Source: Centroberyx gerrardi (Eukaryota > Chordata > Actinopteri > Beryciformes > Berycidae). Taken from it: DNA of 64,000 nt. The notes below the pieces were generated by a model. The model was given only the letters and a program-made list of their open reading frames with translations, ran no database searches and was not told the origin of the DNA. The translations under genes and the position numbers were made by a program. Positions 37,136 through 50,657 of the stretch are shown piece after piece; position 1 is the first letter of the stretch, and each line of letters opens with the position of its first letter. The stretch covers positions 16,471,572 through 16,535,571 of the forward strand of contig NC_136008.1 in the NCBI RefSeq assembly GCF_048128805.1, written 5' to 3'.

Positions 37136-40100
37136 GTAAGCCAAATGAATCTGAAAGACAAAACATATGATGAGGAACGGGGGAAGAAACAACGAGAGTA
37201 GAAGAGTAAAACAGACTCTCCATTGTATCGCAACTTGTTGTACAGTTGCAACACATCCTGTGATTAATGCAAGATGAAGCCGACCTCTGCTACTTCAACT
37301 GAAATCTGCAAAATAATCCGAAGCCCCTTGAGCAACACAGGTGACTCCATAATGAATACAGGTCACATAAATGCAGCCACTAGGGTGCATCTGTTACAGT
37401 GGATTGGAGCAGACACACGTCATCCGGACATCTGTCTACTCTCATTAGCACATAAAGACACTGTTGATTTATAATCTGTCTTTATAGCCACAGTAATGTT
37501 TTTCCAATTGTTATACCAGGACAGGAATACAAGGTGAAGGTAAATGGTAGATTAAAGGTCTTCTCAGATGGTTATACTAAGAGAGTATTCTCCATGGAAC
37601 AATTTGTACTGTAAAACCCTGTTGTTCCGTGTTCAGTTACTGAGGTTACATGTGACTATAACAGACAGGAAGACATACTCGTTGAGGTTAATGCTACATA
37701 GCCGCTTTTTCTTACTCTGAATGTGTGGAGGCTCAATCACCCACATATCTCACACAGCAAGATGGCAAGATAGATTATTATTTTGAATGTCAAACAGTAT
37801 AAGTTACCAAACATCATAACCAGCTTTGTCTCATTTGTCAAAGAAGAATGATTGAGGCCACATGTATATCTGGAATCCTCCCACACACGTCTATGTTTTG
37901 AACTTTGCTCCACTACTGATCAAACTTGATCATATTTTTGAGTTTGCCACTGCCACAAATTAAAACCCAAATTGCCATATGAGGACGCTTCAAAACAAAC
38001 CCTATACAGTAATCAAAAATGCTCTGAGTCAGAGAGCAGCATTCTGAGAGCGAACAAAACATTTCTCCTCCCTCTCAAAATATATTGCCCTTAGAGTAAA
38101 ATAAAACTATAAAAAAATGATGAAAAACACCAAAAACCTGTCCAATATTGTATTATTTCACAGCAGCACAGACAGCACTGTCAAACACCACAGGTACAGA
38201 GCATTTCCTTCACATGCAGAGGATGCAGGTGGAGAGCTAGACGGGGGTCTGGACCAGCGGCTTGGTTTGAATCCATCCCCGGCAGAAATGAACCTCGATC
38301 TTTGACCTATCCTGGTGGCAGCTCGTCCTCGGGGCTCGGGACGCCGTGACAGGTGAGCGTCGGTGGCCATCATGAGCTGTGACAGCTCAGATTAGCGGGT
38401 CATGCCAATCTTCATTTCACTCCAGAGCATATGTCAAGATGAGGCCTGTTTCCCTTGGGCTGTACAAGCGTCTCTCCCTTCCCCTACCCTGACCCGCCTG
38501 CCTGTTTGTCACATCCAGCACTCTCACTCACTCTCCGTCTGTCTGTTCGTCCATTTGTCTGTCATCCTCCATCAATCTCCTCTCAGTTCCCTCCACCAAA
38601 ACACCCCTCAGCCCTCTGATATTTAGTCATCCATCCAGGCTATTATGCTCACCTTAGTATCCATCCTGTGGTGTGCCTGCTTCCAGATTTGTATCCACAG
38701 CCTCATCATCCACGGTGCTTTCCTCTGTATGTCACTTCTAATGGCTGATGGGGCAACGGTTAGTCAACCACACCCATGTGCTCACCATCACTACTTCCTC
38801 ATCCAACTGCCTGAACTCTCTTTCAGTCTCTCGCTCACCCACTCTCATTCTCATGACATGGCCGCCTCCTCTGTCTTTCTCTTATGCAGCTGTACTTCTT
38901 GTCCTTCAGATTCCAGTCTTTCATTTTCTCTGCTACGATCAGCAGCGAGGTTTTCTGTTTGCAGCTCAGCTGTCTCCCAGCATGGTAGCTTGTCTTCCTA
39001 TTTCTGTATTTCCTATTTGTCTGTCTCTGTGTTTTTGTATGTGCGTGTTCACCTTTGTTTTGGGCTTTGCCTGCCTGTCACTCTGTCTATTTGACTTTCT
39101 CTCTCTGTGTTTGTATGTCTCCCAACCCATCTGTCATCTGTTTCCCTGAATGCTACTATCTCAACAAATTAGAAATGAATGACCTTGTGGTAATTGGAGA
39201 TAGCTGGTAAAAGTACACTCACTAAGCAATGTGAATTTAATTTAATTTCCACCTTTGAACACACTGACATAGACATTGTTTATTCTGAAATATTTGTGGC
39301 ACTCAAGTCTATTCCCTACATTAAATACCCACTTCCAGCATCTAAAGACGTGATTCTGTTTTTGTCAAGTATTTTTTTTTTTTTTTAAGATTTTCTTTTT
39401 TGCCCTCAAGAGGTCCAGCTCTGTTTATCTAAAACCTCATAAATTAAATTTCTCTGTTTTGTAAACACACCTGACTCTATTACATTTTTCCTTGGAAAGA
39501 GAAGATCAAGCAGATATTCAGGTCTCCATGTTTCTCACACTGAAATGCAGTTAAATGGTGGCATTGCAAAGCTGTTAAATGGGATATTCGCAGATTGTGT
39601 AGCTTCAAGGCCACAGGAGCGGTGTGTATGACTGTGACCCTGCAGCATTACCAAACAGAGGAGCACAATTCAGCCTTTTACAATGGACAAAGACTGCAAT
39701 TCAACAGCCAAACAGAGAGGACAGTCTTTGTCACAGCAGTCGGGGGAGCTTTGGGATCAGCTTGTCCCCGGTCACGTTCTCCACCTCTATGGTTTCTCCA
39801 AAGAACTTTACAATAACCATCCTGTATAACTATTCAACATTACTTAATTATTATTTTATTGTTAACTATCAAGTAATTAATTTTATGGCTTAACAGTTTA
39901 CTAAGGATTAGTAAATGCTATAAATAATGTTATCTGAAAATTAATTTAAATTAATTATTTGAAGAGGCGGGGTTATCCACTTAGCCAAAGCTAAATATTT
40001 TCATTTTTTCTGAATCACTTCTCAAATGTTGCTCATAATAATTATGACTGATTGACATATTCAAATCAAAAACATCAAGAACCTTGCTATCAACCATTTC

Positions 40101-43100
40101 ACAATTATCTGCACTGCTTATTGAAATGCCCCCAGATCAGTTTTCAATTATAAAACCTGAACTAACTGCTCACACCCTCAAAGCACATTCTCTCCTCCAT
40201 TCCTGTCTCTTGCACTCCACATCACACTCTGCTAAGTCCCGCCCTCCAGCCAATCATAATGTGAGGTTTAGGCTGACAGGCTAAAAGTAACCAATCACAG
40301 TATTTTTTAACAAATCATTTATCATTCACTATTCTCAATCTCTAATTATCAACTTATTTACATAATCATTTGTTTACTTACCTGTTTATCTAGCCTAATT
40401 ATTGGTGTTTTTTTTGTCTTTTCTACGTAGATTATTCTCCAATTGATTTAATTTAATTAATTTATTTATTTTTTTCCCTTTTTTGCCGCTCAGTGCATAT
40501 TAATATGTATGGGTGTAGATATGTGGATAGGTACATACGCATGCAAATGCATTTTTATGAATGCATATGTGTATATATAGGGTCTTCATTCAACAATATA
40601 CTACAATATACGTATCTCTAAACAACTGCAAACAAATGCAATCAAAAGCAAACGTGTTTATGAAAAATATTCAATACACTCAGGTTGATATAGGATTACA
40701 AGCATGAACTTTTTTTTCTTATATATTTTTGTTAGATGTAAACTTTTGGGCTTGAAAAATGAATGTATGGACTGCTATGTCAAATGGAAATAAAATTGCA
40801 AATTCAAAAAACGAACAACACAACAATACAGCATCTGATACTGGAGAGACGCATGTGGTGTGTAAGAGTGCAATGTTTATGATATGATAGACAACCATAA
40901 CTCAGCTCCTTTTATTTGCAATCCCCCTGGGCCATTAGGCTTTACATGCAAATGTCATTAGTCTTCTATGGTACAGTTTGAACCGATGGTTTTATTTGGT
41001 GTTCTCTCTCCATGTGGCCTGGTACAGTATCCATGCCAGGCCATCAAAACCATTAACCAACATCCATATTTAAAGAGGATCACAATGCTCTTTTAGTTTC
41101 AGCATGCATTCAAATCAGTCCTCATCAAATATTAACATTTCATTGTGTTTTCATTTCAAAGTTGTCTTTCATGGACTAATGTTATATTCATTCAGGTCTA
41201 TTTTTTCATCCATACTGGAAGGCAATTTACGTTCTCTTCACTGACAGTGGGAGAGCAGAGCCACAGACAGAGTAATAATATTAGCCAATGAATTCATGTT
41301 CTAATTTGTAAGACCTGGGGTTGTTGTTTGATTTAATTTCTTTTTAATTCAAATAGAAATATCTGAATAATGAGAGCAATGACAGAATTGCAGAACTCAA
41401 ACAAATTTTTAGTTAGTTCCCTACAGATAACACATCCCGTGATAGTGATAAAGGAGTATTATCCAATCTCATTTTTGTTGTTTCAAATAAAAACTTTCAG
41501 GAGAGGGGTAAGAATCACATGGAAACAGTGCTGAGCTAATTAAAGTCTCTTATTTGTTTCTCTTTTGACTTAATTGTGCACTCATGCAGGCTGTGTGTTC
41601 CAGCTCCCTTGGGATCTTCCTTCTGTACATAACATATCAAAATGTGCATGAAACGAGGGAAGAAAAATGGATGTTGACGTACAGTATTGAGCTGTCAAAC
41701 CTTCAGTTTAGCAGATTACTGTTCCTCCCTGAGCAGAAATGATGCATCGAGCGAGAGCGGGCTTTGGTAGAAACACAGCAGTCAGCTTGACAGGAACTTA
41801 AACAATTGTTCAGTAATGAGACAAACATGCCTTGACAGTTCATGATGGAGAATAGCAAGCCTAATTGAGAGAAAGCACCACCAGTTCGGTGGATCATTGA
41901 GATTTATCTCCAAGCAGTCAGGCCCCACTGAGGAAACAAAATTTTTTGGTGTGGAGAAATGCGTGGACAGTAACAGTGTAGCCATCTCTCAATATCACCT
42001 CTCACATAAGTAAATATTTCCGCAGCAATTATTCTTTGAGAATGATTTGATGAGAGTGTTCCATTGTAGTACAGTAATAACACACAAATAAGTGAGATCT
42101 CGTGGGAACCTTGGCCCAGAAATAGAACAACTCCTGAAGCAGTCCAAATCATCCTCATTAAAATAGAAAAACTGTGGCTTATTATATTTCCCTCCTTGGG
42201 ATCAGTAAATAAAGATAATATCGTCTGTCCCTGTATATGTGTGTGTCATTGTATGTATGTGTGCATGTGCATGTGTGTGTGTGTTCATGAGACTGATGTG
42301 ACAAATCAAGCTTGAGGGAGAATGAGGAAGCAGAAACAGCATGCGTGCATGGTGGGTCTGTGTACGGATATAGGAGCCCAGTTACTGTTTGAGCATACAA
42401 TGAGGCAGAGGGAACTTGGAGGAGCAATGGAAACTTTGAGGAAGTTGTATTTTTTGACTCAAATTTGACACACAGAGCACACAGACCCTGTTACTGGAAT
42501 ACAAGAACATACCCAATATTTATGCATATACTGTCTGTTGTCAGGGTGATATAATATCTAACAACAAAACTCTTTGTAAGCAAATGTACATCATAAATAG
42601 ATTTATATTGGTCAGATCTACGTTGACTGAGGAGCAAAATCCTGCAATGAACTACTTTTCCTTGAACTACCACTTGCACAATAATGAAAACCAAAGACAG
42701 GACAAGAGTAGACTTACTGTAATAGCCACAGTTGCAGCTTAGCTCAACCCCTGCACCTCTCTCTCTCTCTCTCTCTCTCTCTCTAAGACAAATTCCCTGC
42801 ATGGTTTCTCTCTCTCACTGATGTTGGGAGTTGAACTTCAATCTGAGAGAAAACAGGATTAGAGTCTGGCCCAAGATATGGCTTTACCTTCTGAACACAT
42901 TACCACGCTCAATTAACGCTCTCTATTAGCCCATTGTAGAGACTGGAGCGGCTAGCTGGGAGGTCTAAACCTCTTTGTATCGGCCAGAGGAGGGAAAGGC
43001 CGCTGTCGATAGGTCCTCGTCTCTCCGGCTCGGTCAGATGCGGAGCGACACATGTCAACGCTGGATTGTTCAAAAGGGCAATAGATGCAGCAGGGCATCT

Positions 43101-43758
43101 AGAGGATGCCTTCCGCTTGGGTGGCACGATGACTCTGTGCTTCTTCTGCCCCAGTGCCAGCCGGAGCGATATGAGTCCGACTCTTACCATTGTCTCTCTA
43201 TCTGACTGACTCATGTCTGACTGCGTATCTGCAGGCCAAAGCAGGGGGAACTGTGGGTAGTGACCTTGACTGGGCTGCAGGGAGGAGGGGCAGCATGGAG
43301 GTGAGAGAACAAAGTGAGGTTCGGGGGGAGGAGGTGGGAGGAAGAAAGTGAGGTGAGGAGAAATTGAGCTGGTGACAGGGTGGTGAGTTAAGAGAGTCTG
43401 TGTAGTGGGGATCATGTTAAAAAAAACATATGTATGGTTTCATATTCTGACATACTTGATTGTATGAGCTTTCTGAAGCTTTCAAATCACTCTGCCTTGC
43501 TTCTGTTCAGCCTGTTCAGTCTGTCACACCTCTTAGGTACATTCAAAGCTTTTGAAGAAAACGTTCATGAATGGAAAAAAAGAAGAAAAGAAACATATGC
43601 TACCCAAACTACACAGCAAAACTTGCATTCAAGACAGCTTGAAAGATACCATTCAAATATAATTAAATAAATAAGTTTATACAACATTGCACTGGATGTC
43701 TGCTGTTGAGTCAGAGTGCTGCATTGTGATTGCTGAACAAAGCTCTGACCTTCTCATT
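37136..43758. other. intergenic region between fxyd5 and nphs1, no coding exon seen
   Basis: About 6.6 kb containing the fxyd5 promoter side and the nphs1 3' flank (both genes minus strand). The fxyd5 start exon begins with an acceptor-like CTTTCAG upstream of ATG, so one or more 5' non-coding fxyd5 exons should lie between 37.15 kb and about 43 kb; none could be placed. Much of 39.8-40.8 kb is strongly AT-rich. A (CT)n run lies at 42757-42784. No canonical minus-strand AATAAA was found close below the nphs1 stop. Confidence 0.55.
42757..42784. repeat. (CT)n microsatellite
   Basis: About 14 CT units in the nphs1 3' flank. Confidence 0.95.
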
Positions 43759-45795
43759 CTAGACTAACTCGCCTCGAAGTTCAAAAGGCAGATCATAATC
43801 TCTGTGCGGTGGTCGATCATCCATGGACTCCTTGACTCTGCCAGTCTCCTGCTGATAGACAGGTTGCATCAGCATTAGTGCTAAAACGTTGAAGGTATAT
43901 GATCTACCTTGCTGAGCTGTATATTTTCTGGACTGCATTAAGACATTTAAGTCATGTATAGCACCACCATAGCTTAGTGTTTTGGCTTATTGCTACAGAC
44001 CTGAGGGTAGGCAGGTGGCATCCAGTCGCCCCTCTGATGTGGCAATCTGTGGTCAAACAAGGCAGGAGGGGAAGGGAGAGAGGATCCCAGTACAGCCTGA
44101 TACAGACCGCAGTCTCTTACATCCTCATACACATGGCCTTGAGATTCCACTGGGTAGCGGGTGACATCTTGAAGAGCGAGAGCAGAAGGAAAGAAATATA
44201 CATATCACAACCTGAAGATGGACAAAGGGATGTTATGAGCTCCTGACGTGAAGGATACTAACTCTACTAATTGTATCGATCTGCCCTGATCAATCCAATG
44301 TTAGGCTAATTCTCTGTACAGTCAGGCTATATAAATAAACAAACTTGAACTTGAAAAAATGTGCCTCTAAATCAAAAGTTGCTAATCATACTGTAAATAT
44401 TAAGATAATATGGAATTGAACGATGGACGATTAAATGAGAGAAGGTCTATTTCTGTACTTTGAGATGAGGATAACCTTTGGTGACATTTATGTTACGTGA
44501 ACAACAACTTAGGTCATTGATTGCCTCTGTGGTCTGGGTGTGTCTCACCAAGCCTGTGAGTTTCCTCAGGGTGTGGATAGAGAGGAGGCCAGTAGTCACT
44601 AGTGGGGTAATAGTAGTGGGAGCTTTGCTGGAATGAGTAAAACAGAGATAGAATTAGGTTAACTTTGATCTCTAATCTATTTAAGTGAATTATAATTCCA
44701 TGTGTTTTAACACCGGTGTACATGACGACTCCCCGCAGAAGCGTGGCGCTGAGCGCATAAAGTGTGAATTGTTTTAAATCACGGCTAGCTAAAAGCCCGC
44801 CTCCATGGGGAGTTATGGTTTCATTAGACCCCGTCCTGATAGAACTGTGCTATCTGTCTTGTTATACCTCACTCAACATTTTTCTTCAAGGTTCAAATCC
44901 TCATTGGCCTTTTACAAAGTGCAAAATGATAATTTCTCTGAGATCGATGTGTATTTTGAATGCTAATTGTGAGGTATTGATCTGTGTTCCATCTCTGAGC
45001 ACAGCTAAAGGTTTTCATTAGTTTATCTATCCATTTCCCTTGTTATGCCTGAATTCTCCACTTCCTCTTCTGGCAGATGCCTTCACCCCTGGCCCAACCT
45101 CTTCTCCTCTCCTCACCTGTTTACTCAACCTTTTCCGTGTCTTTACATATTTTCTCGATTGCCCTTTTCTCTTCCCCCCCATCCCGCTCTCCTCCCTCCT
45201 CCTCTCTCTCTCTGTTCTTACCCCAGCGTAGCTCTCGTACACGTTGCTGTCTGTTTCAGATCCAGAGTCGATGAGGAGGGTGCGCTGGGCCGTGGCGTTG
45301 ATCTTCTCTCTGCTCTCATACCTATTGGAGTTGCTTACAGTGGACTGGCTGGACCTGAAAGGGGAGAGCAGATTCTTCCATAACATGCCCTTTTATTTTC
45401 CTATGCCTTCCTTCCTTCCACACACTCTTCTTCACTCTCTTCTTCCAATAGCTGTTAATCCCCAACATCAAACACAGATACACACAAAGAGCTCATAGCA
45501 ACATCCTTTATACGTGTTATAAGGTCTTAATGAGAATGCGTTTAGCTTGTGATACATGTAACCAATTAATGCAGGATTGCGGTGCCTGCTTGATGACACT
45601 AATCTAAATGGAAACTGACAGAAGCCTGTTGTTTTGCCTGTTCGGTGTTTTAGCAGCTGGATCAGCCTATGGGTCAGGTCTCAGACTTTGTAGAGTGGAT
45701 TGGATGCAGGCCTCTCTATTAGTTCTACTGCAGAACCTTAACTTACCCTTCCTCTTCACTCTTCTTTCCATCCAACACACTGCCTTCTCCACCCC
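43759..45795 (-). CDS. nphs1: nphs1 exons: cytoplasmic tail and C-terminus
   Basis: Exons 45747-45795 ([17 protein letters not shown]), 45222-45354 ([14 protein letters not shown]..., [12 protein letters not shown]), 44549-44627 ([18 protein letters not shown]), 44001-44167 ([25 protein letters not shown]) and 43759-43851 ([21 protein letters not shown], stop). The tail carries many tyrosines, as expected for Fyn phosphorylation and Nck/PI3K recruitment known in mammals, but only one clear Nck-type YxxV core site (YEDV). The last acceptor is a tandem NAGNAG, so one Gln may be optional. Confidence 0.9.
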
Positions 45796-48700
45796 CTGCA
45801 GGGGGAAGAGAAACAGGGGGAAAGAGGCTTAGTATTAGGAAATTAGAACTTGAAGAGAGGGGCATCATCGTATAAGCACTGAAATAGGTCAGAGCAATGA
45901 AGAGGCCAGAGAGTGAGAGATAAAGACAGAGCAAAGTACAGAGGAGTAAGAGGTAAAAAGTCTATGCAAAAGGCAGAGGGCAGAAGAAGGCGAGGAGTGG
46001 AAAATAAAAGATAGTGGGGGGGGGGGGGGGGGGGCAACCTGACAGTTATGCTGAAAAACAAATAGAAAGAGACAGATGGGGAGATAGACGAAGGACATAA
46101 AGCTAGCAAATGAGATAAAAGGAACAGAAGAAACACAGAAGGGACAGCTTTGAAGGATGAATGTGGAGGCAGGGAGAAACTTAGAGAGAGAGCAGAAGGA
46201 GAGGAGACAGAGGAGACAGAGAGAGGGACAAGGAGAGATGGGAAGAGACTGAGAGGTGGAGGTGACAGTTGCACCAAGGTTCAGAGTAATCTGTTTGAAG
46301 TCTTGTTGAAGGCCTGGGACATTGTAATGACAGAGAGTGTGGGAGAAAACACTTTCACGTTCATAGACGAGAAAATCACTATGGTTACCTGTCTGGCCCC
46401 GCCTCTTTTTCCACCTCAATCCCAGGAAGCAACCCAATGAATTCAATGCCAGCAGGACTCCAAACACCACTGTGAACGTTATTGTCAAATAGGTTGGCAG
46501 GCCGGTTGCACCTAGTTCACAAAACAACCGAAAGATTAGGAGCATTAGTTTAATGCATAATAATGTAAATGAAAGAGAGGGAGGAAGATGGAAATTTGTG
46601 ATGATAATAAAAACTGATTGATGCAGACCCAACCACTCTCTCAATTGTCTTTATTGATTAAAGACTAGCAGATGGGGAAAGGTATGGGTGGGTGCCATGA
46701 CAACCGCTAGCTCTCAAAGAGCAAACATTAACAGCCTTGGAGGTGCATACATTAACATGATTTAGCCAAATGAAGCTAGCTGCTGTGCAAACAGCAATTT
46801 CCAACTGCCCTTAAGAGCTTTTTCAGGAAGTTGTGATAAAAGACTTACTTTGTGAGCCTGAGTCATCGTCTGTTGGGACCTCCTCTGGCTCTGGCATTTC
46901 TGTAGAGAAGGACCGCAGTAAAGAGAATTACACAAATAACATACCACACTCCCTACAAAACATTATGGAATGAGCAAGTTTATCGCTGTTGTCCTGTGAA
47001 AACCTCATAATTCCAATGTTTGTGTTTTTCATGTTTTGACTTCAATTGACGGATTCCATGCTTCTCTATGGGTTGAGGAAACTCTACCGCCCTCGGGCTA
47101 CTGAAATCCTTTTAAAACCTAAATGGATAAATTTAAAAATGCATGGTGGCCAAACTGAAAGTGTAGTTCTTAAAAAGTTGGCCTTTTGAACATACAAGGT
47201 TTTCACCCAACAGCAACATTATGTTAGATTTAAAGATTGATCATGGAATGGAATGGATCATGGTGTCCTGTCAGTGTGAAGTCGGGGTTACTCCAAACTG
47301 ACCCTCGGTGGTGATGGTCAGTACTGCGTTGTTGTCAGCATAGCCACTCTCTCCCATTGCATTGAGGGCGTTTACAGAGAGGTTGTAGGTGGTGACAGGG
47401 GAAAGACCGGTGACAGTGAAGGTAGTTGCTCTGGAAGGGAAGACGTCCACGTACAGGAAACTGTCTGACTGCGGCCAGCGGTATCTGTCAAGCAAAAGGC
47501 ATTGTCAACAGTTTCCAGTTACTCGCCCTGTGAGTATTGTTTGATGATGAAAGGATGTCATTGTTGAATTGACATCCTTTCATGACAGTTCACCTTATAC
47601 GAAAACGCTGCTGCAAACCGCCATCAAAGCCAGGGATCCACTCCAGAGTGACCGAGTCATGGGTGACACTGACTTGGCGGAATGATGAGGGAGGATCCGG
47701 GCAATCTGGGTGTGAGAAGAAAAGAGGGTGTTAAAAGCAAAGGTATGCTGGATGTTGCAAGAATGCTGACCAGGAGTGTAACATCCCCAGCGGCTATTTA
47801 AAAACACTTCATGTGCCCAAAAACTGAGCCGTGTGCCCAGGGACAGTTGATTATTATATCCACTGCCTCTGGAGTCACACATGTGCCCCAGCTGGCCTAG
47901 AATCGAGTCCAAACAGAACTTTGTCTCCTGTGTCTCCCCTACTGTCTCCCTTCTGCTTTGCAACTGTTATAAACTGAATAAATAAAAATGCTGAAGGTGA
48001 GTGCAGTTCTCTCTCTCTTTTTGGAAAAAAAAATGGAGATTTTATTGTCTTTTTCCCCATTTACAAGGTTTTGTGCAGCTACCCTTGTGGCTACCTCACA
48101 CCCCTGTCCCATTCAAACATAGTGCACATGTGCTGTCTTACCTTTTTACAATATTATTATTTTGATTGAAAACTTGATTTTGTTTTTGCTGCGGCTCAAG
48201 AAATCTTTTTCATCAGTTATGTTAATAAAGTCTCAAAAAGCCAGGCTAAACCATCTTATTAAGAGTTTTCCTTGAACTGTTCACCTCAGTAAAATGTCTG
48301 ATCTGTGAGTGTCTGTGAGAGTCAGCCTAATTATGTAGTATCAGACGGTGACGCTCATCACACATTTATTTTTGCTTCAGAGGACACATTCCTAGAAGTG
48401 CTACAGCAGGTTCGTTGTTAAAAATTAAAAGTGTGCAAGATTTAATAAAGGAAATTGGAAATAACTGCTAATGACAGGTAAAATAAAACAAAAACAACAA
48501 CAACAACTGAATAAAATGTAATCAAGGAGGAGACATAATCATAATTACATGATTACATCTCCTCTCCCCCTGTGGAGGACAGAGTTAGGGGGAATGAGAG
48601 GAGGACAGTCGCTTTCCCCCCACACAGTGAGCGATGCCGTGCAAGAGGCGCAGAAAGAGAGCAAGACAGGTAGACAATGAGGCAGTAAAACAAGCAATCA

Positions 48701-50381
48701 CTGATTACTTGGCTTTGTATGTCTCCTGTGATATTGCTGACTGGACTTTTTCATACTATAAAATCCATGCTGCCACAGTGGTTGTAGTAATTGATTGCTG
48801 ACTGGGTGTGTTTGCTGCTTTGCTCAGTTGACCCATGTCCCCTGGTCAAGGCATGCAGATCTAAAGATGTCACTGTGAGTCATCTAAATAAAGGCTTCTT
48901 AGTTTTTTGCTTGGTTAATGTTTTTGAGAATGGCTCTTGTTTTTCCACATTTTCACTGTTGTATCACTTCTAAATAGAGACCACTGCCAATTTTCATCAT
49001 GATTTATTCTCCTGTTTTCCAAAGAGCACCTTTTTGACAGCAGCAACTTTGCATTTTTTAACAGTGCAGCTCTCCTTATCCCCTATTTTCTACACATAAA
49101 TGAATGAGGGGAAACATGAGCAGAGCTAAAAGCCGATCCCTCTTAGAACAAAGTGGCTGATTTGTTCAATTTATCCAACCAAGGTCTTGCTCTGAAGGAT
49201 GCAGCTGCATGATTATTATCAAATTTGTGGACAAAGATCAAAGAGGCTAACAAGGCCTTCAGTCTGACACAGGGCATTGCTTCAGTCAGGGTAGTGAGGA
49301 GAAAGTGGATTATTTTGCATTTGGAGCATGGAAAAAAGAGGGGTGGTTTTGGGGGCAGAGGGAGAGAGATAGTCAAGGAGAGAAGGAGGAGAGATAGTTG
49401 AGCAGCAACATAAGAAGGGGACGCGCTACTCGTCTCTGGCTCCAGGCTGCAGCTCAGTTTGCAGAGTAAATAATTCCCACTATCAGCTCCACTCATAAGA
49501 TTCCAGGGCAAAGAGGTCAGCCTTATTTGGATCTCTGGCTCCTTCAAATCCAAAAAGCACCAGGCAATGGAAAAAAAACTCTCTCTTCCTCTCAGGCTCT
49601 CAAATGATAAGGAAGCATATAAAATGTATTATCGCTGCGTCAGATTAATTATGAATATTCACAGCGCCAAAAAAACTGAGTGGGGAAAAAACAGGGCGAA
49701 TATTGGATTGTATTTTACGCTTTTTATGGTAAACATTAAATGTGTCCAATGACGGCTGTGGGGCTTTGCTGAGAGCGGGACTGTGTGTTGATGATGGTGG
49801 TGGTGCAAGGATACACTGGTAGCTTGGAGGCAAGTAAGCCTAAGCATGCTGGGAGAGGGAAACATATCGCTGCAGCATTATCTGAGAGAGAAGCGAAGTA
49901 GTGCTATAGGCTCAATGATAAGGTAGAGATATGGCAATGGAATAAGTTCCCTAAAGGGCTGACGCACAGGAGGACCGACTCTCTCCAGCAGAGAGAATTC
50001 AGCATGCTCAAGGGCCCACACACACTATTGTAACGGCGCTGGAAAAGCCTGATAAATGTCGGACAAGAAAACACAGACACAATTATTTTGAGATGCTGCC
50101 AAATTAGGGCCAAAGGGAAATTTGTGCTCCACTGATGTGCATGATCCCTGGATGTTATGTGACCTAACCCTTTAACCTTGGTCATTTGCCATTCATTTAA
50201 TATATGTGTTATGGATGGAACCTCATTCACACAGACACTCACTCTTTGTATGAGGACCACAATGGAAATAAGTCTTTGTGACTTTATTCAATAATTTTAC
50301 TATATGTGTGTGGTTGCAGCCTAAGGGCTATATCAAACTTATGTATGTTTTAAAATCTGTCAAATAAAATCAATCAATCAG

Positions 50382-50442
<61 letters not shown>

Positions 50443-50619
50443 AATGCAAATGCACACAGGCATACTTGTGCTGACAAGCTGGATGTCTAGAGTGTCTTCC
50501 CCCAGGGAGTTGCAGGCGGTGCAGGTAAAGACAGCGTAGTCCAGCGCTGCGCTCACATTCACCACTAGGACTGTGCTGGTGTGAAAGGAGCCCTCCCTCA
50601 CAGTCCGCTCCTCATACCT

Positions 50620-50657
<38 letters not shown>

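Larger units (their letters stand above)
47706..50465. other. large nphs1 intron between Ig8 and FN3
   Basis: About 2.8 kb without a convincing exon. It contains the partial duplicate of the Ig7 acceptor region (48560-48675), an AT-rich middle and a (CA)n run at 50383-50440 close to the upstream exon. Open frames in it lack splice signals and domain content. Confidence 0.65.

Noticed and set aside
38200-38320. tRNA-like B-box sequence (GGTTTGAATCC) that might mark a tRNA or SINE
   Set aside because: No A box at the right distance and no cloverleaf stems could be drawn; a single short match is not enough.
38645-39149. Overlapping open frames of 133-149 codons on the plus strand
   Set aside because: The region is CT-rich and gives Ser/Leu/Phe-rich translations; no splice signals, no recognisable domain.
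44880-44910. Second B-box-like sequence (GGTTCAAATCC)
   Set aside because: No A box or acceptor stem around it.
45889-46644. Open frame of 251 codons on the minus strand
   Set aside because: Only its part at 46389-46511 is real (nephrin transmembrane exon). The rest is purine-rich intron read as Ser/Leu/Phe-rich protein.
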